A model generated the notes under the pieces. It had not been told where the DNA came from. It searched no databases and was given only the letters and a program-made list of their open reading frames with translations. 50,549 nt of DNA from positions 1 to 50,549 of the forward strand of contig NZ_JBINJW010000020.1 of assembly GCF_043951855.1 (NCBI RefSeq). Direction: 5' to 3'. A program made the translations under genes and the position numbers. Shown in pieces: positions 9,061-17,440 of this stretch (positions are counted from its first letter, which is position 1; every line of letters starts with the position of its first letter). Source of the stretch: Proteiniclasticum sp043951855 (lineage in GTDB: Bacteria; Bacillota; Clostridia; Clostridiales; Clostridiaceae).

Positions 9061-9465
9061 ATGAGACATGAGGGTTCCTGTCTGTGCGGACAGGTAAAAT
9101 TTATTGTGGAAGGAGACTTTGAGCAGTTTTACCTGTGTCATTGTGAGCGTTGCCGTAAGGATACAGGGTCTGCTCATGCAGCCAATCTCTTTTCCTCCAC
9201 AGCCAGACTGGTCTGGCTCTCCGGAGAAGACTTGCTGAGGACGTATAACTTCCGAGGTGAAGGCCACATTAAGAGCTTCTGCACCCATTGCGGATCCGCT
9301 CTGCCCAATCTTCAGATGGAAGGAAAGCTCTTGGTGGTTCCTGCAGGAAGCCTTGACAGTGATATTCCTATAAGACCCCAGGGCCATATCTTTACTGCTC
9401 GGAAAGCAAACTGGGATGAGCACCTTGAAGGCATAACAGCCTTTGATGAACTGCCAGTTGAATAA
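9061..9465 (+). CDS. GFA/CENP-V family zinc protein
   Basis: Small protein of the glutathione-dependent formaldehyde-activating (GFA)/CENP-V fold. Members bind zinc through Cys pairs; many are unlinked to formaldehyde metabolism. The zinc ligands are visible in order: 'GSCLCGQVKF' near the N-terminus, 'CHCERCRKDTGSAHA' near residue 30, and 'FCTHCGSALP' near residue 78. The length of 134 residues is usual. ATG 9061 is preferred over ATG 9055 because AAGAGGAGGAG at 9042-9052 gives good spacing to 9061. It is a single-gene unit and its substrate is unknown. Confidence 0.87.
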   Translation: MRHEGSCLCGQVKFIVEGDFEQFYLCHCERCRKDTGSAHAANLFSSTARLVWLSGEDLLRTYNFRGEGHIKSFCTHCGSALPNLQMEGKLLVVPAGSLDSDIPIRPQGHIFTARKANWDEHLEGITAFDELPVE

Positions 9466-9880
9466 GAGATCGGGCCGGACACTACACGGATAAAAGTGAT
9501 CGTATGAATGAATGGAGAAGCATAAAAAAGCGCCTGATCATCTGAGTGAATGAGATGCCGTAGGCATAACCTTCGTCGAGTGTCATGATCAGTAGAGCAG
9601 TTCCGGATAGTATGTTCCAGAAACGTATTGGATTCATTTTGGAATTTTCATTATCGGTGCTCCTTCATACTAGGTATACGCTTATTATGACCATATACAA
9701 AGAATCAGCATTGATTTAAGTCAATGTCTTTTATTTTCTTCTCCATTATGTTCATAATCCCGAAGAAGTTCGGGGTTTCTTGCATGAATTGCATGATATG
9801 ATAGGTTCATGGATATTGAAAGAATAGAAGTTTATAATAACATAGAACAGCAAAATGAATATTCTTAGAAGGAGCAGTGC
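9466..9880. other. Intergenic region with inverted repeats and two terminators
   Basis: No gene is seen. An 8-bp inverted repeat, CTGATCAT at 9534-9541 and ATGATCAG at 9585-9592, encloses a smaller hairpin ATGCC-GTA-GGCAT. Two intrinsic terminators follow: CATTGA/TCAATG with a T-rich tail at 9709-9737, and CCCGAA-GAAG-TTCGGG with GTTTCTT at 9759-9780. Confidence 0.55.
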
Positions 9881-10447
9881 ATGAAGAAGTATATTCCCGC
9901 AGCGATCTTCCTGGTTCTTTTCTTGCTCACATCATTACTCTATACACCGATGCTTTATGATAAGTATCTAGCCATGACAAAAGAACTGACCATGATTTTT
10001 GAAATCGATCAATACATGAAGGATCCTGAGGTGCTGGTTCCAACATATGACATGGCTCCACACAATCCCTATCTGCATGTGGCAGGTCAAGCCATATCTC
10101 TGGAAAGGAGCAGGCAGTTTGGAAAGTGGGATGGTTATTACATTTACATCACTCCGAACAAGTTATCTGATTCAGAATTTTTCAGTATTTCATTATCATG
10201 CAGAAGTTCAGATCAGAATGTACCTACTGAACTGACATGGGAGAAGAAAAATGTAACATCAGATTTCATTTCAGGAGAAAACTATCCGGATGGAGCTTAC
10301 ACGAGCTATATCGGAACATTCCTGAAGGATGGGTATGCTTATGAGATTACAGGGTTTGTTTTTGGGGCAGTTGATAATCTTAGAGACAAGATGATCCTTG
10401 AAGAGCTGGAATACATCATTGATGGAATGGAGGTGCAACGTGATTAA
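9881..10447 (+). CDS. Membrane-anchored hypothetical protein
   Basis: Unrecognised protein of 188 residues. Residues about 4-24 are one hydrophobic segment (signal anchor) after a short basic start; a helix follows, then a mixed alpha/beta domain with no family motif that can be named. There is no lipobox. It is most likely anchored in the membrane with the C-terminal domain outside. A GAAGGAG ribosome site precedes the ATG. It overlaps the next small gene by 8 bases, so the two are translationally coupled. Confidence 0.7.
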   Translation: MKKYIPAAIFLVLFLLTSLLYTPMLYDKYLAMTKELTMIFEIDQYMKDPEVLVPTYDMAPHNPYLHVAGQAISLERSRQFGKWDGYYIYITPNKLSDSEFFSISLSCRSSDQNVPTELTWEKKNVTSDFISGENYPDGAYTSYIGTFLKDGYAYEITGFVFGAVDNLRDKMILEELEYIIDGMEVQRD

Positions 10448-10637
10448 ATTCAAATCAATATTTTATCTGGTTCTGGCTATAGGAACAGGTGCACTCATGC
10501 AGGCTTCATTTTTCCCTGAAAAACCTGCAGCAGACTTTGTTAAAGATGTCATTCTCATGATTCTGTTTTTTGTGTTTCTTCATCTAGCAACAAAGGGCAA
10601 GAGAAAGAATTCTCCTTTAAGCACATTCAAGGATTGA
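10440..10637 (+). CDS. Small membrane protein, possibly shortened by frameshift
   Basis: A 65-residue protein with a GTG start chosen because GGAGG lies just upstream and it overlaps the previous gene by 8 bases. Two hydrophobic helices (about 5-20 and 33-50) are joined by a short loop, and the end is basic ('KGKRKN'). After its stop at 10635-10637, a second frame reads on from 10636 to a stop at 10714-10716 as 'PLLIIGILSAFTAAGVLL', a clear third transmembrane helix without its own start. The original protein may have been about 92 residues with three helices. The function is unknown. Confidence 0.6.
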   Translation: MIKFKSIFYLVLAIGTGALMQASFFPEKPAADFVKDVILMILFFVFLHLATKGKRKNSPLSTFKD

Positions 10638-11175
10638 TAAGCCGCTGCTTATTATTGGTATCCTATCAGCTTTCACTGCAGCAGGTGTATTGCTTCAGTT
10701 GATGTTGTTCTGGTAATTGAAGAAGGATGACGCTTTGGATAGAAATTCAAGGCAGGTCAGATTCTGAGACATAGCGACTCTTTCCGCATGGAAAGGTCGC
10801 TTTTAAATATGCTGAAAAAAAGAGAAGATATTATATTAATGCAAAATTTCTGGTGAGTAATCTTGAATATTGAATCGATTCATTCGTCTTAATCTGGCAC
10901 AACATAATTAGATTTTAGAAATTGGACTTTTTGAATAGTACACCTTGTAAATCCCTATAATAAAGACACACACTACAAAGGAAGTAAGAAACAGGGAATT
11001 GACGCTCAAATGTTTTTGTGCTATAAATTATAAATAATATATCGAAATTATATTATTTAGCTTAAAATATCAATTAAGGTTCATTCATTATCATTTACTT
11101 GATATGCATGTCAAATAAATGCTATAATTAAATTGATTAAAAATTCAGTTAATTAATAAAGAGGGGAGAATTATT
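10638..11175 (+). other. Intergenic region with terminator and promoter
   Basis: The first ~80 bases hold the orphan transmembrane reading frame described for the preceding gene. An intrinsic terminator follows at 10773-10805 (AGCGAC and CTTTCC arms around GCAT, then TTTTA). The rest is strongly AT-rich. TTGATA at 11099-11104 and TATAAT at 11123-11128 (18-bp spacer) form a promoter for the lipoprotein gene. The -35 lies inside an imperfect palindrome TTGATATGCATGTCAA (11099-11114), a possible operator. Confidence 0.6.
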
Positions 11176-12129
11176 ATGAAAAAAATCTCTGTGTTTGCTT
11201 TGTTGATGATGATTCTATTCGGTTTCACTGCATGTAGTAGTTCGATGGGAGATATAAATGATAAACAGATCAAGGATGAGGTAAGTCGTACTGATGAAAG
11301 CAGTACTGACGAAGTGACCGAAATCACGAATGAAACTATCGATGATGAAGCAATTGTAGATGATGAAGTAATTCTGGATGATGATATATCCATTGGTGAA
11401 CAAGTGATCTATGAGGGGAATGACATCAGAGTGACTGCACTAGGTTTTGATAGTGAAGATTTCTTTGGCCCGGCTATAAAAGTACTTATTGAAAACAATT
11501 CAACTAAAGACATTACTGTTCAATCTAGAAATTCTTCAGTTAATGGATTAATGGTTGATGCAATTTTTTCATCGGACGTTGCGGCTGGCAAGAAAGCAAA
11601 TGATTCAATAGTCTTTTTCTCCAGTGACTTGGATATTTCTGGAATTACAACAATTAAAGATATTGAATTTTCGCTTCATGTGATTGATGCCGATTCATGG
11701 GATAGTATTGTGGATACCGATACAATTGTTATTCGAACTTCTGCAGATGAATCATTTGTACAGGAATATGATGATTCAGGATTCATTGCTTACGATAGTG
11801 ATGGTATTAAAGTTGTAACAAAAAAGTTGAATAGTTCAGATAGCTTCTGGGGATCTGACTTATATTTATATATTGAAAATAATACTGACAAACATATCAC
11901 AGTGCAAACGAGAGACGTATCGATTAATGGATTTATGGTTGATCCAATATTTTCATGTGATATTATGTCAGGAAAAAAAGCATTCGATGCGATTACATTT
12001 ATGGAGTCCGATTTGACGGATAATGGGATAACTGATATCACTGAACTTGAACTTAAATTCCATATTTACGATATGACTTCATGGGATACAATAAAAGACA
12101 CCGATATAGTGTACATTTCATTCGAATAA
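11176..12129 (+). CDS. Lipoprotein with two copies of an unnamed domain
   Basis: A 317-residue exported lipoprotein. The signal peptide ends in the lipobox 'FTAC' with Cys20. An acidic, low-complexity linker covers about residues 33-75 (many Asp/Glu/Thr). Two homologous domains follow, about 76-187 and 205-317. Paired segments are 'IKVLIENNSTKDITVQSRNSSVN' region against 'LYLYIENNTDKHITVQTRD', and 'DADSWDSIVDTDTIVI' against 'DMTSWDTIKDTDIVYI'. The fold looks like an all-beta, immunoglobulin-like extracellular domain. The gene is richer in AT than its neighbours, which may mean transfer. The function is unknown. Confidence 0.75.
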   Translation: MKKISVFALLMMILFGFTACSSSMGDINDKQIKDEVSRTDESSTDEVTEITNETIDDEAIVDDEVILDDDISIGEQVIYEGNDIRVTALGFDSEDFFGPAIKVLIENNSTKDITVQSRNSSVNGLMVDAIFSSDVAAGKKANDSIVFFSSDLDISGITTIKDIEFSLHVIDADSWDSIVDTDTIVIRTSADESFVQEYDDSGFIAYDSDGIKVVTKKLNSSDSFWGSDLYLYIENNTDKHITVQTRDVSINGFMVDPIFSCDIMSGKKAFDAITFMESDLTDNGITDITELELKFHIYDMTSWDTIKDTDIVYISFE

Positions 12130-12207
12130 TTACTCAGTTGATTAATATGACTAATTCGTAAAATATGTATATGTTGTCACCTCGATGGCATCATAATATA
12201 CCACTTT

Positions 12208-12235
12208 AAGACACTTCAAATGAGGTGTCTTTTTT
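12208..12235 (+). terminator. Intrinsic terminator after lipoprotein gene
   Basis: The stem AAGACAC/GTGTCTT with a short loop is followed by a TTTTT run. It lies about 80 bp after the lipoprotein stop. Confidence 0.85.
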
Positions 12236-12456
12236 GCTGAAGAAGATGCTTCAATTTTTCAAAGTAGGTGAGTCAACGTATCTTCGGTTCTTATAGACTT
12301 TAGCCGTATGAATAAAATAGAAGATTAAAAATCTCAAGAATCCTCTTGCTACGGGAATGGAAAGAGCATTCTGTAGACTGAGAGGAGTAAGTCTTTGAAA
12401 TATGTATAATGATTAACCTAGCTTATATTCAGTTCACTATGAATTGATCATGTAAT

Positions 12457-12518
12457 AATTGCAAAGCATACTTGACAATTTGCGCAAAGCTTACTATACT
12501 AAAATTGCAAAGCAAACT
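12457..12518 (+). promoter_or_regulatory. XRE regulator promoter with three repeats
   Basis: TTGACA (12472-12477) and TATACT (12495-12500) are separated by exactly 17 bp. Three copies of a TTGC-AAAGC-ACT-like element cover the promoter: ATTGCAAAGCATACT ending at 12472, TTTGCGCAAAGCTTACT at 12479-12495, and ATTGCAAAGCAAACT at 12504-12518. They lie upstream, inside and downstream of the core promoter, the arrangement of an autorepressor. The remaining DNA between 12236 and 12456 shows nothing definite. Confidence 0.75.
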
Positions 12519-12544
12519 ATGCGGATATATAGAAGGTGATTAAA

Positions 12545-12745
12545 ATCAAAACGAGAATAAGAGAATTAAGAAAAGAAAAGAAATTGTCACAGGAAGAACT
12601 TGCCTTGGAAGTTGGTACAACAAGACAGACCATCACTTCTATTGAAGTGGAGAAGTATACAGCTTCACTTGTACTGGCATATAAAATCGCACATTATTTC
12701 AATCTGACCATTGAAGAAGTCTTTGATTTTTCGGATATTGAATAG
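12545..12745 (+). CDS. Small XRE/Cro-type helix-turn-helix regulator
   Basis: A DNA-binding protein of about 66 residues made almost entirely of a Cro/C1 helix-turn-helix, with 'LSQEELALEVGTTRQTITSIE' region and 'SLVLAYKIAHYFNLTIEEVF'. It heads an operon of small membrane proteins, a common Firmicute arrangement. The start is unusual: the ribosome site AGAAGGTGAT (12531-12540) overlaps the only in-frame GTG (12536). The codon 8 bases after AAGG is ATC at 12545, which gives the family-typical length. GTG 12536 would be a start inside its own ribosome site. The repeats in its promoter are its likely operator. Confidence 0.85.
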   Translation: MKTRIRELRKEKKLSQEELALEVGTTRQTITSIEVEKYTASLVLAYKIAHYFNLTIEEVFDFSDIE

Positions 12746-12762
12746 TAAAAGGGGGAAAGGCA

Positions 12763-13209
12763 ATGGAAACATACAAAATGATTGTGAAAAGGAAAATGGT
12801 CTTATTAGCAGTTTTCTTTATCTTCATATCAATTCTTGGGGCATACGGTTTTCTGACGGGGAATGCAGAGAAAGCAGACCTATCTAGTGGGATTGTTAAG
12901 GGATTTCAGTCAGGACTGATATTCGGGATAGGGATCCTGGTTCTGGTGGACCTGATCAAGCTCAGTTCAGTTGTGAAAGATGATAAGAAGCTGAAGATAG
13001 CATACAACAGGGAAAATGACGAAAGAATGAAATCAATACGTGAGAAAGCTGGTATGCCGATGCTTCAGATCACCTCAGTCATGATGCTGCTGGCTGCAGT
13101 GACAGCAGGATATTTCAATACAACAGTATTTTATGCATTGGCTGTCGCGGCAATAGGACAGCTTTTAGTAGGAGTCATTGTGAAGATTTATTATATGAAA
13201 ACTATGTAG
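12763..13209 (+). CDS. Membrane protein of XRE-linked operon
   Basis: A 148-residue protein with four predicted helices (about 12-30, 48-68, 102-118 and 122-142). The cytoplasmic loop between helices two and three carries 'YNRENDERMKSIREKAG', a pattern seen in small membrane proteins encoded beside tiny XRE regulators in Firmicutes. The biochemical role of this family is unknown. A GGGGGAAAGG ribosome site precedes the ATG, and it follows the regulator by 17 bp. Confidence 0.75.
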   Translation: METYKMIVKRKMVLLAVFFIFISILGAYGFLTGNAEKADLSSGIVKGFQSGLIFGIGILVLVDLIKLSSVVKDDKKLKIAYNRENDERMKSIREKAGMPMLQITSVMMLLAAVTAGYFNTTVFYALAVAAIGQLLVGVIVKIYYMKTM

Positions 13210-13222
13210 GAGGGGGATTTTT

Positions 13223-13411
13223 ATGAACAATAGAGTATTATATCGGATATCCTTAGGAATAATGGTTGCTGCACTACTTATTATGGGTATGAACTGGCTA
13301 CTTCTTCCTTTGCCGGATTCGGTTGTCAGAGTGATTGGGGTTGGTATGATGACTGATTTAGTGTTTTTATCCTACTTAACTGCTAAGAACAAGAAGAAGA
13401 GTATGGTGTGA
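13223..13411 (+). CDS. Small two-helix membrane protein
   Basis: A 62-residue protein with two hydrophobic helices (about 8-26 and 34-52) and a lysine-rich tail ('KNKKKS'). A strong AGGAGGGGG ribosome site lies 8 bases upstream. It is 13 bp from the previous gene and clearly in the same operon. No family is recognised. Confidence 0.7.
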   Translation: MNNRVLYRISLGIMVAALLIMGMNWLLLPLPDSVVRVIGVGMMTDLVFLSYLTAKNKKKSMV

Positions 13412-13439
13412 GAAAATAGATATCGGGAGGTTTCAGATT

Positions 13440-13682
13440 ATGGGAAATACGAGAAAAGAACTAAAAAATGCGGTGATGTTTTTCGCGCTTTTTCAGGTTG
13501 TGAATTTCATTTCCATACAAACGGGTAGAGAGATACGGGCATTACATTTCTTGCTGGGCATAATTGCAGGATTGGCATTTTCTGAGTTGATGATAGGACT
13601 TCTTTCTGATTCTGTGTATCACAGAATCAGGAGTTTCAAGAAGAACATCAAGCTATGGATTTCTTTGAAACAGAACGTCTGA
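13440..13682 (+). CDS. Small membrane protein
   Basis: An 80-residue protein with two hydrophobic segments (about 10-22 and 36-56) and a basic C-terminal tail. GGGAGG lies upstream of the ATG. A perfect 11-bp inverted repeat with a 3-base loop (13606-13630) is inside its coding sequence. Last of the three small membrane genes behind the XRE regulator; function unknown. Confidence 0.65.
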   Translation: MGNTRKELKNAVMFFALFQVVNFISIQTGREIRALHFLLGIIAGLAFSELMIGLLSDSVYHRIRSFKKNIKLWISLKQNV

Positions 13683-13780
13683 AGAGTTATTCACTGAATA
13701 GAAGAAGACAATTCATAGTGTTGTTAAAAAGTACTGCTAAAATGAAAGGTGTACAAAAAGAACACCACAAGGAGATTGCT

Positions 13781-14200
13781 ATGGAAGAAGATGCGGGAAA
13801 GAAAGGCAGAAGATTTACAGTAGATACGAATCATATGGCGGAAGTGCGGACCTCCCTGGCGAGCAGCCGAACGTATCTGGCGGCGGAAAGAACGTTCGCT
13901 GCCTGGATTCGGACAGGATTCAATATTTCAGGCGTTGGCGTGACCGTGGGGACTGCACTGAAAGATACCCAGTCCAGGTGGATCTCCTGGACCATTGCTG
14001 TTGCTCTGATCTCTGTTGGCATCTTTTCATTCATCTATGGATGGTATCAGTATAAAAGCGTCTATACCTATATCATGACCCACTACACAGGGAAAAATCT
14101 TTCCGCACAGTCCTTTTCATTCAATTATCATGCTATGACAATTATTACAGTGATTCTTGTACTGGCATCCTTGATGGGCTTTTTCCTGATGTTCTACTAA
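13781..14200 (+). CDS. DUF202 family membrane protein (YidH-like)
   Basis: A 139-residue membrane protein of the DUF202/YidH type. The hallmark is 'LASSRTYLAAERTFAAWIRTGF' region near residues 22-45, just before the first helix; three helices follow (about 48-62, 68-88 and 115-137). Members are usually small inner-membrane proteins without a settled function. The start at 13781 is taken because AAGGAG precedes it and it gives the normal family length; the longer frame from 13655 overlaps the previous gene and has no ribosome site. No terminator is visible between it and the previous unit. Confidence 0.85.
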   Translation: MEEDAGKKGRRFTVDTNHMAEVRTSLASSRTYLAAERTFAAWIRTGFNISGVGVTVGTALKDTQSRWISWTIAVALISVGIFSFIYGWYQYKSVYTYIMTHYTGKNLSAQSFSFNYHAMTIITVILVLASLMGFFLMFY

Positions 14201-14280
14201 GTAAAAGTCAGACATAATAGAGAAAAGTGATCTGAATTATAAGTTGTGATGCACACCGCACGAAGAAAGCAGCAGGATGT

Positions 14281-14646
14281 ATGGCCTGGAATAAAAATGA
14301 TTATCCGGAATCCATGAAGAATCTGGATGAATCTGTTAGAAACAAAGCGATCGAGATTGCAAACAGTCTCATGGAAGAAGACTATGAGGAAGGTCGGGCT
14401 CTATCCATTGCAATCGCTCAGGCGAAAGAGTGGTATGAAAACAGGGGAGAAGAAACCGCGTCCGATATCACACACCATCTTGTATCGGAAGGTGACAAAT
14501 GGATTCTGAAGTCTGCTGACAGCGAGGAGCAGAAAAAATTCAGCACCAAAGAGGAAGCCATGAAGGAAATCGAGAAGCTGAAGAAAGAAAAAACTATGAA
14601 AGTCATGGTGCATGATGCAGATGGAAAATTTCAGAAAGTAATCTGA
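14281..14646 (+). CDS. YdaT-like / DUF2188 protein
   Basis: A 121-residue soluble protein. The N-terminal half matches the YdaT-type pattern ('YPESMKNLDESVRNKAIEIAN' region, 'GRALSIAIAQAKEWYENR'), and the C-terminal half is a DUF2188-type repeat (a tryptophan-containing strand, then 'AMKEIEKLKKEK', then 'MVHDADGKFQKVI'). Proteins of this kind are often stress-induced in Bacillus, but their role is unknown. The ribosome site is weak (AGCAGGATGT). An intrinsic terminator follows. Confidence 0.8.
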   Translation: MAWNKNDYPESMKNLDESVRNKAIEIANSLMEEDYEEGRALSIAIAQAKEWYENRGEETASDITHHLVSEGDKWILKSADSEEQKKFSTKEEAMKEIEKLKKEKTMKVMVHDADGKFQKVI

Positions 14647-14688
14647 ATGGTTTCCAGAAAGAAGCAGAAAGGGTAAGAAAATCCTATA

Positions 14689-14738
14689 GACAAGACCGTT
14701 CATCAGCGGATAGGGGTGAAGGGTCTTGTCTTTCTGTT
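14689..14738 (+). terminator. Intrinsic terminator after YdaT-like gene
   Basis: GACAAGACC (14689-14697) pairs with GGTCTTGTC (14722-14730), followed by TTTCTGTTTTC. Confidence 0.8.
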
Positions 14739-14855
14739 TTCGGGGAATGAAGTGGATTCTAAAAACAGTACAGAATCAGTACACCGAATTTCTGTATCTC
14801 TTGAAGGCAAAATCAATCGATACAGATGGTATACTAAATAGGTGGGAGGAATTTT

Positions 14856-16253
14856 ATGGCAAGTGAGAATTATGAAAAGCGAAGAAAATACTTATTAAAC
14901 AACAAAAATCTATATAAAACCGCACTTTACTTAGCCTGGCCGGTGATCATACAGTCCCTGCTTCAGGTGTCTGTCGGGACCATCGACATGAAGATGGTAG
15001 GCACCCTCGGGGTGGATGCCATTTCTGCAGTAGGCACCAGTCGAAACATCATCATGGTGTTCATGGTGCTGGTCATAGCGATTTCAACAGGGACTACTGC
15101 CATGGTGGCAAGATTTGTGGGTAGAGGGGACCGGGAAGGTGCCAGCATTGCCGCAGGACAGGCCTTCATGCTGTCACTGCTGCTTTCGGCGTTTATTGTT
15201 CCGCTTGGCCTTCTGACCAACGAGTTCAGTCTGAAGATCCTGGGTGTGCATGATGGCGTGCTCAGCTATGCCATGGAGTATATGGAGGTCTTCTTTCTGG
15301 CGGTACCTTTCTTTCTTCTGCACTTCATGGCCAGGTCCATCTTCCAGGGGGCAGGGGATACCAAGACGCCTCTCTTCATCGACATCATGATGAACATCAT
15401 CAATGTCATCGGAAATTATATATTCATATTCGGCATGTTCGGCGTTCCCGCCTATGGGGTAGCGGGAGCTGCCATGGGAACAGCCCTTTCCCGGTTCATC
15501 AGCGTACTGGTGTCCTGGGGACTGCTCCTAAGTGGAAAGTTTGATGTGAAAGTGAGACTCACTCATATGTTCAAGCCCGTCTGGGAGGCATCCAGACAGA
15601 TCATGGACATCGGGATCCCTTCAGGGCTTCAGGGACTGTCCAGAAATGCCACGACCTTTGTGATGTTCGCCATTCTGGCAAGAACGCTGGATGCGGAATT
15701 TGCCGTGCCTGCATTTGTCATAGGGACCAATCTCAATCAGTACGCACTGATGCCGGGGCTCGCCATCGGAACAGCTGCAGCCACGCTTTCAGGCATGAAC
15801 CTTGGCGCAAAGCAGTATGACAGAGCGGAAGCCAGCGGAAAGGCCACAGCGATTCTTGGCGCTCTGTTGATGTTCGCCATATCGCTGGTGTTTATACTGT
15901 TCTCAAGGTCTTTCATCAATTTCTTCCTTGAGGATGCCAATCAGTCAGTGGTAAGGATCGGGACGATGTTTCTCATCATCATCGGCATCTCGGAACCGCT
16001 TCATGCAGCATCCATTATTCTGTCAAGAACCATGCAGGGAGCCGGATACACGAAGAAACCATTTCAGATCACTTTTGTAAGCTGGGTTATCATACGAGTC
16101 TTTCTGGCTCTTGTACTAGGACTACTATTGGGATTCGACTCCACAGGTGTCTGGATCGCCATCAGTGCCACCAATATCATTTCAGGTATATGGTCCTATG
16201 CAGTGTTTAAAAGAGGAAAATGGAAAAATGTGAGTATTTATGGTGTAAGCTAA
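14856..16253 (+). CDS. MATE family efflux transporter
   Basis: Multidrug/toxin extrusion antiporter of 465 residues with twelve helices in two six-helix halves, driven by Na+ or H+. The first half opens with 'ALYLAWPVIIQSLLQVSVGTID', the usual MATE start, and contains 'GRGDREGA' in the loop between helices two and three. The second half repeats the pattern ('SRQIMDIGIPSGLQGLSRN', then 'NLGAKQYDRAEA'). 'FQGAGDTKTPLFIDIMMN' and 'MQGAGYTKKPFQ' are the matching half-repeat motifs. A GGGAGG ribosome site precedes it. It appears to be a single-gene unit; the substrate is unknown. Confidence 0.93.
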   Translation: MASENYEKRRKYLLNNKNLYKTALYLAWPVIIQSLLQVSVGTIDMKMVGTLGVDAISAVGTSRNIIMVFMVLVIAISTGTTAMVARFVGRGDREGASIAAGQAFMLSLLLSAFIVPLGLLTNEFSLKILGVHDGVLSYAMEYMEVFFLAVPFFLLHFMARSIFQGAGDTKTPLFIDIMMNIINVIGNYIFIFGMFGVPAYGVAGAAMGTALSRFISVLVSWGLLLSGKFDVKVRLTHMFKPVWEASRQIMDIGIPSGLQGLSRNATTFVMFAILARTLDAEFAVPAFVIGTNLNQYALMPGLAIGTAAATLSGMNLGAKQYDRAEASGKATAILGALLMFAISLVFILFSRSFINFFLEDANQSVVRIGTMFLIIIGISEPLHAASIILSRTMQGAGYTKKPFQITFVSWVIIRVFLALVLGLLLGFDSTGVWIAISATNIISGIWSYAVFKRGKWKNVSIYGVS

Positions 16254-16468
16254 GGGAACGGAACCTTGTGAGATCCAGCTCGTTTTTCCGACGCTGATAG
16301 AAGCATGGAAGATCGCTTGCATCATCAATCAGAAAAGAGATTGTGAGAAGGAATACTCCGGTCATGATGTTCTGATTCTTAAGGCTGAAGAACCGATGAA
16401 TCTGTGCACAGATTATCGGATGCACTGAAGGCCTCTCTGGTAATATGGAGGCTGAAAGGAGGCGTTTT

Positions 16469-17344
16469 ATGGATTCGCTACATAGTATGAATCAGGCCAT
16501 GGATTACATTGAAAAAAACATCACTGAGGAAATTGACTACAGTGCGGTTTCGAAAATTGCACTCTGTTCCGAGTATCATTTCAAGCGAATGTTCTCTTAC
16601 CTGGCAGGTCTGAGTCTGTCGGAATACATACGAAAAAGAAGGATGACTCTGGCAGCAGTGGATCTGAGAGAATCAGATTTAAGAATCCTGGATGTGGCAG
16701 TGAAATACGGATATCATTCAGCTGATGCTTTCTCACGTGCTTTTCAGACCATGCACGGTATCCTTCCTTCTGAAGCGAGAAGCGAACAGGCTGTGATGAA
16801 GGCTTTTCCTAAAATGACCTTTCAGTTATCAATAGGAGGAGGATATGAAATGAAGTATCGAATTGTAGAAAAAGAGACGTTTCAGATCGTGGGTTTGAAG
16901 AAGAGAGTACCTATGGTTTTTAAAGGCGTCAATCCGGAGATTGCTGAAATGACGAGGCTGCTGACACCGGATATCATCAGAGAACTGAAATCCATGTCGG
17001 ATGTGGAGCCCAGAGGCGTCATCAGTGCTTCCACCAGTTTTTCAGAAGGAAGAATGGAAGAAAAAGGGGAACTGGATCATTATCTGGGTGTAGCAAGTAC
17101 AAACAAGGGGAACCACAATTTTGAGGAGCTTCGGGTCAGTGCGGGCACCTGGGCTGTATTCGAAGCAGTAGGACCATTTCCGGAAACCCTTCAGAATATA
17201 TGGGGAAGAATCTACGCAGAGTGGTTTCCATCATCTGGATACGAAGCAGCAGAAGGTCCGGAAATTCTCTGGAATGAAAGTCCGGATACACAGAATCCGA
17301 ATTACAGAAGTGAAATCTGGATTCCGGTCAGTAAGAAGAAGTAG
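16469..17344 (+). CDS. AraC-family regulator with GyrI-like effector domain
   Basis: Transcription activator of about 291 residues. An N-terminal AraC domain (two helix-turn-helix motifs, residues about 5-105) carries 'YHFKRMFSYLAGLSLSEYIRKRR' region and 'SADAFSRAFQTMHGILPSEAR'. A GyrI/BmrR-type small-molecule domain follows (about 130-290, starting 'YRIVEKETFQIVGLKKRVPM'). This fusion (Rob/SoxS-like order) typically controls drug efflux. It sits next to a MATE transporter on the same strand, 215 bp apart, so it may regulate it. The start at 16469 is chosen for its AAAGGAGG ribosome site. Confidence 0.9.
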   Translation: MDSLHSMNQAMDYIEKNITEEIDYSAVSKIALCSEYHFKRMFSYLAGLSLSEYIRKRRMTLAAVDLRESDLRILDVAVKYGYHSADAFSRAFQTMHGILPSEARSEQAVMKAFPKMTFQLSIGGGYEMKYRIVEKETFQIVGLKKRVPMVFKGVNPEIAEMTRLLTPDIIRELKSMSDVEPRGVISASTSFSEGRMEEKGELDHYLGVASTNKGNHNFEELRVSAGTWAVFEAVGPFPETLQNIWGRIYAEWFPSSGYEAAEGPEILWNESPDTQNPNYRSEIWIPVSKKK

Positions 17345-17409
17345 AGAAAGACTTAAGATGTATACATTGACAGAAAAGGCAGAAAAACAAATCAGACATA
17401 CCAGACAGG

Positions 17410-17440
17410 AAAGAGAATCTCATGCGGATTCTCTTTCTAT
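17410..17440 (+). terminator. Intrinsic terminator after AraC gene
   Basis: AAAGAGAATC pairs with GATTCTCTTT around a 7-base loop and is followed by CTATTTT. Confidence 0.85.

Noticed and set aside
13655..13780. N-terminal extension of the DUF202 gene
   Set aside because: Overlaps the previous gene, has no ribosome site, and the ATG at 13781 gives the normal family length.
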